Positions 45,609 through 56,727 of a stretch of 64,000 nt of DNA are shown in pieces. The notes under the pieces were generated by a model, which did not search any database, had not been told where the DNA came from, and saw nothing but the letters and a program-made list of their open reading frames with translations. The translations under genes were made by a program, and so were the position numbers. The stretch lies in NCBI GenBank assembly GCA_000467715.1, contig AJFK01000446.1, positions 1 through 64,000 of the forward strand, in the 5' to 3' direction. Each line of letters begins with the position of its first letter. Position 1 is the first letter of the stretch. Source of the stretch: Hysterium pulicare CBS 123377 (taxonomy: Eukaryota > Ascomycota > Dothideomycetes > Hysteriales > Hysteriaceae).

Positions 45609-46536
45609 ATGGCATCAAGAGGACGCCTAGAAGGCAAAGTCGCCATAGTTACAGGTCCATGCCCTAACAGCCCTTCTCAATGACCACTTCCTAATTTCCA
45701 TCTTCAGGTGCGGGATCAGGCTTCGGAGCCGGCATATCCCAAGCCTTCGCCAAAGAAGGCTGCAAAGTCCTCGTCTGCGACATCAACAGCACAGGCGGCG
45801 AATCCACCGTCTCCTCTTCCCCCAGCAACATGGCCTTCCACAAGATGGACGTAACCAAATCCGCAGACTGGAAAGCAACGATGGACGCCGCCGCTGAAAA
45901 GTTCGGAAAAGTTGATATACTCGTCAACAACGCGGGGACGAGCTATAGAAATAAACCTACCGTTGACGTGACGGAGGAGGAGTTTCAGAAAACGTTTGAT
46001 GTGAATGTGAAAGGGGTTTATTTGGGTTGTAATGCGTTCATGCCGCAGGCTATCGAAAGGAAGGAAGGTGGAGTTGTTATCAATATTGCGAGTGTAGGCG
46101 CGACAAGACCGAGGCCTGGACTCGTATGGTATAATGCTTCGAAGGGCGCAATATGGAATGTGAGTAAAGGGGCCTCCCTAATGAGCTTCTATATTGATCG
46201 AAAGCGACCTCCCTTCATCTATGAAATTGCTGCTGCTGGCGCGAAGAGTTGACGCTGATGAATTTGTAGGCAACCAAAGGCCTCGCCGCTGAGTACGGAC
46301 CCCATCAGATTCGCGTCGTTAGCATTTGTCCCCTCGTCACTGGCACCGGCCTGTTCTCATCGTTCACGGGCATGGAGGATACGCCGGAGAACAGGCAGAA
46401 GTTCATCTTCAATGTACCCATGGGCCGAATTGGCGAGGTAGATGACGTTGCTTCAGCATGTTTGTTCATGGCGAGCGATGAGGCCAAGTTCATCACGGGA
46501 GTGAATCTGGAGGTAGATGGAGGACGATGTATCTAA
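45609..46536 (+). CDS. Short-chain dehydrogenase/reductase, FabG-like
   Basis: Three exons (45609-45654, 45708-46159, 46270-46536) give 254 residues. It is a classical SDR: the nucleotide-binding Gly motif is VTGAGSGFGAGIS, NNAG follows in DILVNNAGTSYRN, the catalytic Ser lies in INIASVGATR and the YxxxK in VWYNASKGA. The C terminus ends FMASDEAKFITGVNLEVDGG, typical of 3-oxoacyl-reductase-like and glucose-dehydrogenase-like SDRs. The substrate cannot be deduced. The neighbouring aldehyde dehydrogenase and a second SDR suggest a small redox neighbourhood, without proof of shared function. Confidence 0.9.
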
Positions 46537-46808
46537 TTAAATACAGATTTTGAAGGATGGTTAACTAAAAGCATGCCAATTCACGGAATCTCACCTTGAG
46601 TGCTCTATTAGCAAAAGGAGAATTGCGTAACGGGCGTCACTCTTTTCGTAGATCTGTTCGAGGATGTTGGCAAGAGTGTCATTACTCATTCATCTATTTC
46701 GTTTGGAGACTATATATTACATTCCAGAATGATCTAGCTTTGTCATCGCCCATCAGCCGTATGTCCATATCCTCCGAGTCATGATTAGTCTTCAAGTACA
46801 TGTATCAC

Positions 46809-47880
46809 TTATCCATTGACGATCACACCTCCATTGGCATGGATGGTCTGACCACTGATACTGCTGGAATCTTGGCTCGCTAAGAACACAAAGCAAGCCG
46901 CAATCTCACTCGGTTGAGACGGCCTGCCCATCGGGCTCGTGAACTGCTTTTGAGCCTCATCATTCATAGTTGCTGGAATGAGTGGCGTCCATACCGGACC
47001 GGGTGCAACCGCGTTAACCCTAATTCCCTTGCTTACGTACTGATTTGAGAGACCGCGGGTGAAGGAGACAATGGCGCCTTTTGAAGAGGTGTAATCAAGG
47101 AGATCAGGGCGACCAATGTAGGCGTTGATTGAGGCGTTGTTGATAATTGTAGATCCGCGCTTCATGTGAGGGAGGGTATATTTTGAAAGGTAGAAGATGG
47201 GGTGGATGTTCGTATTGAATGTATGAAGCCATTGGTCTCTGCAGTTTATTCGGTTAGCGAAGTGAAATATTGGCATTGTTTGAAATGACTGTCCGTAAGA
47301 AACAAATAGAGAATAATGTAAAGAGACTTACTCGGACAGGTCATGGATATCGTTAATCATCATCTGGTACGCCGCATTGTTGACTAGAATGTCGATGCCT
47401 CCCATGGTCTTCACTGCTTCATCAACGATCTTCTTACAGTTCTCCTGGCTCGTAATATCTGAGGACATCAGATAGCACTTCTGCCCCTTCACTTCAACCG
47501 CCTTCTTTGTCTCCTGTGCGTCCGATTCCTCTTGCGGCAGATACACGATGAAACTATCTGCGCCCTCCATGGCATACAAGATGGCAATTGAGCGTCCAAT
47601 TCCGGAGTCGCCACCTGTGATCAAGGCTCGTTTGCCCTTGAGTTTGCCTGCGGCTTTGTAAAGCTGGGAGCCTCCATCTTCAGTGGGTAGGTGGTCGGAC
47701 TGGGGCTTTATGCTCAGGTCTGATTGGAGACCAGGGACATCTTGGTGCTGCACCTCGGGCTGGTGACCTGTGTTTCAAAAGCTTGAGTCAGTGATGGTCC
47801 GTTTCATTCAAGCACAGCAGAACACGGTGGAATATCGCAGATGACGTACCCTGCTCGAATTGAGGCTTATCGCTGCTCAT
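46809..47880 (-). CDS. Short-chain dehydrogenase/reductase, YhdF/YhxC-type
   Basis: Three exons (47880-47850, 47767-47332, 47238-46809) give 298 residues. It opens MSSDKPQFEQGHQPEVQHQD, then has a conserved lead (SIKPQSDHLPTEDGGSQLYK) before the Rossmann core: ALITGGDSGIGRSIAILYA, DILVNNAAYQMM, the Ser in STIINNASINAYIG and the YxxxK in LLDYTSSKGA. It ends SISGQTIHANGGVIVNG. This 290-300-residue subgroup includes bacterial general-stress dehydrogenases. The physiological substrate is unknown. It converges with the SDR at 45.6-46.5 kb. Confidence 0.9.
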
Positions 47881-48753
47881 GGTGGGTATTTGTGGCTAGA
47901 TTTCTGAGTTTATGGACGATTGAATTGGGTGTGAAAGGCAGGATAATGAGGGGAGAAAGAAGAAGTGGAAAGTAGAAATAATTTGGTGTTGACTTTTTTA
48001 TGTACGATGAGAGAGTCATTACATCACTACCCGTCACTCGGACCGCTAGGAAACGTGGTGGATCAACACGCAATTGTTGTGACAGGTGTATCGCATTCTG
48101 ACATATCCATCATCGATTGAATGACATGCCGCATATACACGTAATAATCTTCCAGGTGGATCATAGTCCTCGCGTTAGAAGTTTTCTTGTAGTATTGCTT
48201 GTCCAGGTTCCTCACGCGAGAGTCCCACTCTACTGTGATCGGTTTCGAAAGGCGGACTATTCCCACAGTTGGATTCATTGATTCGGCTGTGGAATTTTGT
48301 GGCCGTAGAGAAATGCTAGACATATACCAAAGTATGTGGCTGCGTTAGTGGTTTGAACGGAATATGTCCCGAGGCGTGACACTCCCGCCTACAGCCCTAG
48401 CTTGATCGAGGTCCATGGAAAACTATTTGTGGCACGAAAAGAAACTGTATTCTACACGTCTGCGATGGTCTTCGATTGTTATCGCACAAGAACTCAAGTG
48501 ATCTAGAGATTATTCTGGAAATCTATCCATCTCCTCATGCCAGTGAATAAGTCAAGCAGTTTGGCTATGTGAATCACCTTCCCGTGTGCACAGCCACAGC
48601 TTGGCAAACTGAATGAAACATTAAGCCATGTTTAGGCTAGCGCGCCGCCGCCAACACCTAGTGAAAGCCTCGCGCTCGCCTTTCAAAGAACCCATCATGG
48701 AAACTCCTAATACTCAATTCTCCCACAGACTCGCCTCGCTCGTATAAGTCAAC
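47881..48753. promoter_or_regulatory. Divergent region, SDR / NCBP3-like, with a doubtful small frame
   Basis: 873 bp between the starts of two divergent genes. It contains one ATG-initiated 86-codon frame, listed separately, and otherwise looks like promoter. Confidence 0.4.
48063..48323 (-). CDS. Small hypothetical protein, doubtful
   Basis: An ATG-initiated frame of 86 residues: MSSISLRPQNSTAESMNPTV, IVRLSKPITVEWDSRVRN and MIHLEDYYVYMRHVIQSMMD. It has a balanced, protein-like amino-acid composition and no low complexity, but I recognise no family. It lies in a divergent promoter region and could be a chance frame or a stray exon. Confidence 0.25.
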   Translation of the reverse strand: MSSISLRPQNSTAESMNPTVGIVRLSKPITVEWDSRVRNLDKQYYKKTSNARTMIHLEDYYVYMRHVIQSMMDMSECDTPVTTIAC

Positions 48754-50421
48754 ATGAACGGCAATACTGACGTGAACATGGATATAGACATGGACATCGA
48801 CTTCACTGTCGATCCGGAGATAGCTCAGCTCGAAGCCGAGTCAATGCGAATCGTACGTTCCTCCACTGCGCTCGAAGACCCCCAGCGGGCACACTGACGA
48901 CGAAGCCCTTAGGATGCAGAGAACGCTACCGCACAAGCTCAGAATGGCGTTGCTCCGATAATATCAGACGAAACTTCGACCGCAGAGCCAGTACCCGAAA
49001 AAGTCAATGTTCGAGGAGTGGACAACCTGACTACGGGCGACGTGAAAGCGTTTGCGGCGGAACATTTCCCACTAGACGAGTTTGAAAGAGTCGAATGGGT
49101 CAACGATACCTCGGTGAACCTGATATATAAGACCGCCGAAGCTGCCCTCAAAGCTTTGAGCGCTTTCACAACTCCAGAAATCATCGACCAGTCAACAGTA
49201 CCTATCAGCGTAGAACGAAAAGCAAAACCGATCTCCGCACACCCCGATGCCATCCTCAGGGTACGCCAAGCCAATGTCACTGACCAAAAAAAGCAACGGG
49301 CGCGCGAAGAGAGTCGATTTTATCTTCTAAACCCAGAGTTTGACCGACATGAGCAACGAGAACAGCGGGGACCGAGGAGAGGGCGGGGCGGTAGGCCTAG
49401 AGGCGATAAGGCTGATAGAGGCGATTACACAAGAAGGCGATTCGATGACCAGGAGCACAAGCGACGTCAGGACGGAGGCGACTTCGACGTCAATATGTAC
49501 GATGATAATGCTGGACCTGAGATAAGGCCGGAGAACAGGAATGGGTCGCGGACCGGCAGAAGAGGATCAGCCGCCAGCATATACTCGTCCGAAGACAACG
49601 GCAGGAAGAGGGTCAGGTTCAGGGGACGGAGGGATCAGGACCTCTTCGGCAATGGGGATGATTCATCATATGGGAGGCTGCGAGATCGCAGCGCCTCACC
49701 GACTGCTGAAGGAGACGGCCGAATGGGATTCGAAGAAGATTCCAATTCGATACGGCGCAGGATTCGACAGCGAAGCTTGACGCCTCCGTCTCGCCGACGC
49801 GACTGGGCATCAAAACCTCAACAAAAGGAGCTTTTTGCAAGTCGCGAAGAGCCAGCCTCACTCTTCTCAACTCAAACTACGAATTCAGGACGGGAGCTTT
49901 TCGGAAACACATCGTCACATCAACCACGAAGATCCAAAGAGCTTTTCCCACACAGAACAGATATCAGCAATCATCGACGAACTGATGCGTTCGATGAGAC
50001 CGCCAAAATGAGAGTACCCAAAAAAGATCTCTTCAGTAGAATCACCACAGACGATTCGAAGACATCGAAGGGAGACCTCTTCAGCAGAATCACGAAAGAC
50101 GGAGGGGAATCATCTTTCGGTAGATTAAAGGATGATTTCTCCGACGACAACACGACAAGGAGGCCAAAGGGAGACCTATTCGATCGAATTACTAAGGATG
50201 ACGGCGAGTCTACCTACGGCAGGTTGACTGATGGCGGTGAGCAGGAAGGATTCACTATCCGTGGCAGTGCGGAGCAAACCGGTGGTTTCAATATACGCGG
50301 TGCTTCGAGTGGTAAGGAGCTTTTCGCTGAAAAGTTCGGAGGCAAGGGGCGAGAGCTCTTTGGCGAGAAGATCAAGGGCAGGGGAGGACAACGAAAGAGA
50401 GCCGAGGATCTCTTCTCATGA
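48754..50421 (+). CDS. NCBP3-like (DUF2414) RNA-binding protein with repeated [DE]LF motifs
   Basis: Two exons (48754-48852 and 48913-50421) give 535 residues. The N-terminal domain matches NCBP3/DUF2414: VNVRGVDNLTTGDVKAFAAE, FERVEWVNDTSVNLIYKTAE and a LRVRQANVTDQKKQRAREES link. NCBP3 is an RRM-like alternative partner of the nuclear cap-binding protein and of TREX/EJC components. An RGG-like basic stretch follows (RGPRRGRGGRPRG). The last 260 residues are Arg/Asp/Gly/Ser-rich and carry ten [DE]LF motifs (QDLFGN, KELFAS, RELFGN, KELFPH, KDLFSR, GDLFSR, GDLFDR, KELFAE, RELFGE, EDLFS). The motifs probably bind a partner many times over; that is inference. Confidence 0.8.
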
Positions 50422-50730
50422 TCATGGGCGACTCGGCTGAAATAGGCATTGGGCAGGAGCCATCCAACTTGTGGCATAATTCATATCGGTATTACATGGT
50501 GGAGGAGTTTACATCATTTCACCTTACTGGCGTTTGGCTTCGGGATGAAGGCTGCATTCGAGGAGATACCACACCTACTTCATCTGAAATTAGGTTTATT
50601 TCGTTGGCTACAATGTGTAGCTAGAGAAAAGATGTACGACAATGAGCTCATATAGCTCAAAAGACTTTGTCGTCAAAAGCTAATGGAACACTTCTCTGCT
50701 CTGGCTCTACCAAGGCTACGTAGAGCAAAC

Positions 50731-51376
50731 TTATTTGATTCGTCCATCTTTCACCATCTCCCTGATCGTAGCAATCGACTTTTCCACTGCCATCTTAGAC
50801 ATCTGGAGGCAAGAAGCGCATTAGCCTTTTCTTGTCGTTGAAGATGGAAAATATAGGGGAAGGCAACCAGAAACTCACCATCTGCAAGTTCTCCAACGTC
50901 TTGGTCGCTTCTTCGGACCCCGCTTCGATCTCTGGGTACTGGTACTCAAACATGTAGGTCATGCTTAGGGTTTTGTCCGTCCCGTCCGGGCCGGCTGAGA
51001 CGACATTTCTAACGTGCGTTCCATTTTCTTGTTCGAAATCAACCTACGATATAATCAGCCATCTCCTAAGAGATATAAAGATGATCTACATAATTGAAAG
51101 AATAGAAATCAAATTTACCCAAGCATGTTCCCAACACCTAACCCATTCCCTAACCTTCTCCTTCCCGCCGGGCCCTTTCCCGGGCAGAAAATCCACGTCT
51201 CGCACCACTAGGCCGTCTTTCTCTTCCAGAACCTCGCAGCCGGCAATGACGGGCACGAATTCCTGCGCGAAGCGGATTTTGCGCTGCAGTCCGGCCCAGA
51301 TTTGCGGGACCGTTAGAACGGGGGATGCATCGGGGGGGTTGATGAGGTTTGTGTAGGCGAGGTTGAAATTGACCAT
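50731..51376 (-). CDS. DUF1857/SRPBCC-fold protein
   Basis: Three exons (51376-51119, 51043-50879, 50802-50731) give 164 residues. It starts MVNFNLAYTNLINPPDASPV and continues with LTVPQIWAGLQRKIRFAQEF, VRDVDFLPGKGPGG, VVSAGPDGTDKTLSMTYMFE and KMAVEKSIATIREMVKDG. This matches the fungal DUF1857 family, which adopts the START/Bet v 1-like hydrophobic-pocket fold; the ligand is unknown. The intron boundaries (GTAAAT/TAG and GTGAGT/CAG) keep the frame. Confidence 0.83.
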
Positions 51377-52177
51377 TTTATTCTTTTCCTGTTTCTTCTT
51401 GGGATAGAAGTGGATTTTCAATGTATATGGACTTGATTATGGTTATGGGATGGAATGGAATGGAGTGGATGCCAAGGCTGTATATACTCGGTGAGATGTG
51501 TTAACCTATAGGGGAAGGTTGTGGCTTCCGTTGCAGGATGGAGGTGTCAGATGGCCTTGTTTCTGTAGCGGTTCTCCACTTATGTCCGACATCTTACAAA
51601 GGTCTTGGATTGTTTGTTCTGTTTTGATTCGGGCTTTTCTTTAGGCGACGCTGTGATAGTATTCACGACATTGAGATTTCAGATTAGCTGCTGGATAGTC
51701 TAAGTGAGGTATTTTGTTTCGGGTTCTTGTTTCGGGATGAAGAGCCTTTTTGTATTTCGTCGGAAATACGCCTCGGGGCCTCTTTACGAATTGTGTATTT
51801 TTGGAGACTCTGAGAGGAAGACGCGAATTTGTGATGCTTGGTCCGATCTACGACGCTTATAATGTCGTCACGTTATTCCTGCTTTCCCTTAGCTTGCTTA
51901 CTAGGTTGCTATAATCACCTCCTTAGCTTCTTTGCTTTTTTTAAAATACAATTTCTTAAAAAGCGAATGGCAATGAAATTCATTGTATTAATTACAACCA
52001 TATATATAGTTGCAGCGCCCATTAACTTCTGATAGGACCCCGGCCTAGCTTATTATAAAAGCATTTCCGTACGCCTTCCACCAGAATAATGGTGCATCCT
52101 TTGGTTTCGTCAAATCGGCATGTGTCATGCTAAAGGAATCAATGTAGGCAATCCGAAGAACTCAAAGATTTAGAGCA
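51377..52177. other. Intergenic, DUF1857 promoter / 3' end of unknown gene
   Basis: About 800 bp, AT-rich toward 52000, with no gene. It holds the DUF1857 promoter and the 3' end of the next minus-strand gene. Confidence 0.45.
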
Positions 52178-52723
52178 CTAAACCTTGACAAACTCCCAAA
52201 CAATCCCATCAGATGCCCCATCCCCAATCTTCCCCAGCTTCTCTACCCCCTGCTCCACCTTGAACCCCACGTGCCAAAGCCTCTCAAAATGTGTCATGAG
52301 CAAGACATAGCCTCCCTCTGGCCTTGTCCTGGCGCAAAAGTTCTCCCATCCTTGATGCCGCTCGGCTGCGCAGCACAGTGTTCCTTTTGCATCGTGACCC
52401 AGAATCTTACCCGAGACGGGATTCCGGAAGCCGAGCCAGCCTTTAGTTTCCACGCACGCCCAGTGGATAGAGCCGCGGCCACCAGGCGGGGCCAGCACAA
52501 TCTTCCCGTCAAGTAATGTGATCACGTGCCCAGACGAGATGGAGCGGATAATGAAGGTGAAGCCGGGCCATGGGACTGAGGAGGAGCTGGGTTTGGTGAA
52601 GCCGAACGGGTCATGATCGTCTAAGAAGTCGGCCGCGATGGTTTCGGGGGGTGTGGTAGCTGTGTAGATTGTGGAGTTGTCGGAGTCCGGGATAGATTTG
52701 GGGTCGACATGGTTGAGGGCCAT
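52178..52723 (-). CDS. Conserved fungal protein of unknown function, possibly beta-trefoil-like
   Basis: A single exon of 181 residues from MALNHVDPKSIPDSDNS; the frame is open upstream but only from a TTG. The conserved part is FTFIIRSISSGHVITLLDGK, IVLAPPGGRGSIHWACVETK, GWLGFRNPVSGKILGHDAKG and ERLWHVGFKVEQGVEKLGK. The alternation of short strands with G-x-x-L and W motifs resembles a beta-trefoil or fascin-like repeat, but this is a weak structural guess. The family seems widespread in filamentous fungi. No neighbour gives context; an AT-rich, element-bearing region lies upstream. Confidence 0.7.
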   Translation of the reverse strand: MALNHVDPKSIPDSDNSTIYTATTPPETIAADFLDDHDPFGFTKPSSSSVPWPGFTFIIRSISSGHVITLLDGKIVLAPPGGRGSIHWACVETKGWLGFRNPVSGKILGHDAKGTLCCAAERHQGWENFCARTRPEGGYVLLMTHFERLWHVGFKVEQGVEKLGKIGDGASDGIVWEFVKV

Positions 52724-52904
52724 GAAGGCTGAGTGTTGGCTGGGTTGTTTGGGTCGAGATGGCGAATATAGTGGTGGGTTAAACTCAGTACAAGTTATCA
52801 AAAGGAGCTGAATAAGCAAGTGTAATTGAGATACCCGAAGTAACTAGTTGATGTTGTTGATCTTTAAGAAGGACGAGACGGTTGGAAGGAGTTTAGCTAC
52901 ATAG

Positions 52905-53177
52905 TGGCCCAAGCGTGGCCCGTAACCCAGGTGTTCAGTTTTACTAGCTCCAAATAAGCGAGCTCAGCGAACTTTTTATCTTATTTCCAAACTCTTACGC
53001 TAGTTTTTTCTTCTTTTTAATAGACTTAAATCTTTAAAAACTTCTAAATAAAGATGCTTAAGCTATAATATACCTCTAGTATTAATTTTATAGTTTATTA
53101 TAAGGTTGTAGTGGATTTACAATAGAAAGAAGATTATACTTGGGGTACCAAGGAATTCTGAACACCTAGCTTGGGCC
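52905..53177. repeat. MITE-like AT-rich element with imperfect terminal inverted repeats
   Basis: The left end has GGCCCAAGC (52906-52914) and AGGTGTTCAG (52929-52938). The right end has the inverse, CTGAACACCT (53158-53167) and GCTTGGGCC (53169-53177). The 10-bp inner arms match perfectly and the 9-bp outer arms also match; the left end has 14 extra bases between them. The interior, about 220 bp, is very AT-rich and has no coding frame. No clear target-site duplication is visible. The arrangement fits a non-autonomous DNA transposon of MITE size. Confidence 0.5.
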
Positions 53178-53225
53178 GCGCGGGGGGTAACCTCTCCTTT
53201 GAATTGACATCCTACTCTTCTGCCA

Positions 53226-53516
53226 TCAACCGTTCACTTCATCAGAGACGACGTCGACAGCAACCATGATGAACCCCGCAATCAAGGTGACTGCGGCGGG
53301 AGACTGCATTTCGGTCGGCGATACGAACATAGCCTCGAGATGGGAAAGAGATCTCCGATACTTTGACTTCCCTTGAATCGTTTCGCTGTAGAGAGCTGTT
53401 TCAAAGCATGTATATCCATGTAATGTTCTGCAGATGACTGTAGCTTGCATCGCTGTCTTACTACTTTCAGGTAAGCCGTCTTCCAGCACTCGGCGTTGAG
53501 CTTTACTAGTAAGCAA
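53226..53516 (-). pseudogene. Possible remnant of a HET-type (heterokaryon incompatibility) domain
   Basis: The translation has KAQRRVLEDGLPESSKTAMQ, ATVICRTLHGYTC and RRSLSHLEAMFVS, which loosely follow the HET order of a Leu-Pro entry, a DAI-x-VTR-x-LG helix and a later R-x-M-E-x-VF-x-S stretch. No start or surrounding gene can be found. The resemblance is faint and may be chance; it sits in decayed AT-rich sequence. Confidence 0.2.
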
Positions 53517-55080
53517 TCTTCTATCTATTTTTGATCTTCTCTAACAATGTATTTCGTCTAAGGACTGATGTTCACTTATTCATCTCATAATTGAACCCAT
53601 GAGAAGCTGGACCTATTACCCTATCGCTGCTTGTAGTGTACGGCTTCAAAGTAGAAAAACCCTTAGACGTCATATTATACGGAGTCCACTCTCTTCAATT
53701 CCAACTCCCAAAGTGCTCGCGACTCCATAAGTTCTATTGCGGGCGGAAAGTATCGCTCTAGCCATGCGAATATCATTAAATGGATGTGGTTCATCTTTCA
53801 AGGACAAGTTCATCATTCCACCTTCGATCCTATAACGCTTAGTACAGGAGGCTGGTATCATTTCGAACTCGACGTCGAAAAAAGTGTGCCAGGTGCTTGG
53901 CCCCAATCCGGTCATCAGGTTCTTTGGAATCCTACTTTTCAGTTACGAAGAAGCCCTCTATGGATTCCTTACCACCTACGTCAGTGCGTTGTTGGGATTG
54001 CCCGACCACATCCTCTCAAATCGTTTCATGAAAATGAAGGTCGCAGATACCCTCCACCATCATTCTATTTAAAAACATGTACTCCGAGGACCGACTCTTT
54101 TTCTGATGGATACCGTCCGACTGCTAGCACAGCCTTCCTGAAACACTTTACGGCAAAGAGTGAACTCATCTTTTACTGTATTTGTATAGGATAAGCGAGG
54201 GCTTTTACGAGGCTAAGCAGTATCCCATCTGCTCATTTGCTAAAATTTTACCTCTAACTATTCGAGGAGAGATTTACAGGTTAACTACGCTAGCATGCGG
54301 ATGCAAAGGATGGTGTATAACTCCCACTTTCCAAGTAAGCCGCATATGGGCGATTTGCGCAGTGCACTTAACTTCCCAAGCATCATAATTGACTTAAAAG
54401 CCTTCAACTAGGGCATCCTACGAGGCAGAATTCTAGGAGTCTGTTGCAATGAGGAGGCAGCCAAAAGAAATGTAGTGAAACTAATATCGCAGCTTGTCGT
54501 CTTATTAGGAAAACCTAGGCTACTTTTCGTTAGGAACATGCGTTGAGGGGCTTGTACCGCGCGGTTGGTTATCTCGATGATTTAGAGGTATTGGAGGTTG
54601 AATCTACGAGGAAGCCTCGAAGTTGCTTATTGTCTCATCTAAGATATGATGTGGTTGATGGGGACGGTAAGACTACCTCCAAGATAAAGGAACCGCCTCC
54701 TGATTTAAATGCGTTGTCTATTGAACAATATGACCAGTTGAAATAATTGAAGTTAAATTGACCAATCGCCCAACGCAGGCATTGCTCATTAATAAAGTTT
54801 CTTTGTAAGGTTAGAACAAGGCAAACGTCGTGTTCTCTGCTGGTGTAAGGCCTCCAGCGTGATCTCCATAAGCATTCCCCAATGCCTCGGCGCTATTCCC
54901 CAAACTCTTACCCCGCCGGGTCTTGAATCCTACGGACACGCCATGCGAGCCGACAGTCCCGTCCCACGAGGCTCCCCACGATATATATGTCAGAGGCGCT
55001 CGTGGCGTCTCTAAGCCTTACATTTTCAGTTCTACTCTTTTGAAGCTTATTAACGACAAGCCAGATACTCGACAACCGGG

Positions 55081-55819
55081 ATGAAGATACCTCCACAACC
55101 GATCAAATGGCTGCATGGTGACCCTCGATGGTCGTATATATCCAACTTCGCGTCATATGCCCCTGCCGTGGTGATATCTCTGTTCGTTCTTTGTATTATT
55201 CAGATTTGTTTAGGCGCGGTATGGATATCGAGGATTAGCAGCGATCTCAACTTGTGAGTCCGTTTTGCATTTCTGCATATCTTAATTTCCATATCGACTT
55301 TTCTAAAGTTATATGTATATTGACAATGCTATCAGTGCGCTTGTCCTCCAACCTCTCGTCTTACCATGCATGTCCCTGTTCAACACCGTTCCCTCCGCCC
55401 ATCTTCACCTCTACTCCCGAACCAACAACCCCAAAGTCGCAATGTGGTTCGGCAGCATAATGTGCCTCCTCTACCTCGCTTCCGCCGTTATCGACCTCGC
55501 TGCATGCTCCGGTAGCGGACATGCTTTGAAGTCCGAATGTCCACGCAATTCATCCACAGGCGATTCCTCTGGACCTGACATCAGCCAGAACATGTGGAAC
55601 GCGAATATCGGGCTTTGGCTAGTTAGCTGTCTGGGTTACGCGCTGCTGGTTTTGATGGCTGGGAAGGTGTGGCTGGTTATGAGGGGGAGGGACAAGGAAG
55701 CAAAAGCGAGGGGTGAAACGAGAGCTGTGGATATGGAAATAGAGTTGATGTCGCCCGAGGACATTGAGAGGAGAAATCAAAAGGCTGCCGAGAGGTGGAG
55801 GAGGATACAAGATTTGTAG
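55081..55819 (+). CDS. Four-helix membrane protein (MARVEL-like topology)
   Basis: Two exons (55081-55253 and 55309-55819) give 227 residues. Four hydrophobic segments are visible: YAPAVVISLFVLCIIQICLG near residue 30, ISALVLQPLVLPCMSLF, WFGSIMCLLYLASAVIDLAA and IGLWLVSCLGYALLVLMAGK. The loop between the third and fourth has three Cys and one N-x-S site (CPRNSSTG). The tail is basic and acidic, with VDMEIELMSPEDIERR. The layout resembles fungal MARVEL-like membrane proteins, with no motif that gives a function. The junction N-F-Y-M at the intron keeps the frame. Confidence 0.72.
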
Positions 55820-56727
55820 CCCGGGCCTTAGCGCTTGGTAGGCGTTCCCGGGAATCTGTAAAATAGCTTGAGGTGGCGTTTGGATAAGGTATGGATATCT
55901 ATTCATGATTCAAAGGTACAGTCTTGCCAGAAAATACCGGGAAAGTCTCCTTTCCTTCTTGCTTTGAACTTCTCCGCCTGATATTAGTTGGGCTCCTGCG
56001 GTTGTATGGAGCTGTAATAGCAATTTTGTTGGGGGAAAACAACTTCAGGAGCTTGTGGTAGCTATAAATCGATTGCCAATATCGTTCTTAGCTTGCTTGT
56101 TTGTGTGGTTGAGTCGTCAATCGATAGTATTTATTCCTGACGTTGTTTGGATTTGAAGCTGACTACTTGGATTTAGGTACAGGCTGCGTTCTAGAGAGGA
56201 AAATGATGCTCACGACAAAGATCAAATGAGACATTGCTCAAACTTTGCAACGTTGAATCCTATTGATGCCCTTATTAAATAGGTATAACTTAAAAAGCTA
56301 ACATTTAAGCTATTTCTTCTGTATGCAGAATCAGGTATAGAGAAAATGGCTTAATTAGTATATTCTGCAGGGTGAAAAAGCTGTTGAATGTTTTCGGCCA
56401 AGTTCAACTTGTCTTAAAACCTACAGCAGCTTCCCCTCAAAATAAACTAATGGATAATGAGAAGTAGTACAATTAAGCGTATTATAGGATCTAATAACTC
56501 CCCTATTTAGAACCAGGTTTATATGTAATAGTATTTTAGGTGTTGCTCTTAAGGACTTAAAAGACTTTTATGTCTAATTACGACGCCCAAGAGTGTTCAG
56601 AAAACCATAACAACCATAGCATAGGCCGTCCAACCTATATTATCCAGGACATGAATCATACAACCTATAGTGGTTGACAAACCTCAGGGTTTTTATCTAC
56701 CATCTAGCAAGCCGACCACGTATCAAG
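55820..56727. other. AT-rich intergenic region between convergent genes
   Basis: 908 bp, strongly AT-rich at 56270-56600, with no gene. It lies between the 3' ends of the four-helix membrane protein and the sugar transporter. Confidence 0.45.

Larger units (their letters stand above)
52724..55080. other. AT-rich, gene-poor region with element remnants
   Basis: 2.36 kb with no intact gene. It contains the MITE-like element (52905-53177), a weak HET-like remnant (53226-53516) and several short, unrecognised frames. AT richness is strongest at 52975-53150. Confidence 0.45.

Noticed and set aside
53784-54194. Plus-strand frame of 136 codons in the decayed patch
   Set aside because: No family resemblance; it overlaps other frames in AT-rich, element-bearing sequence.
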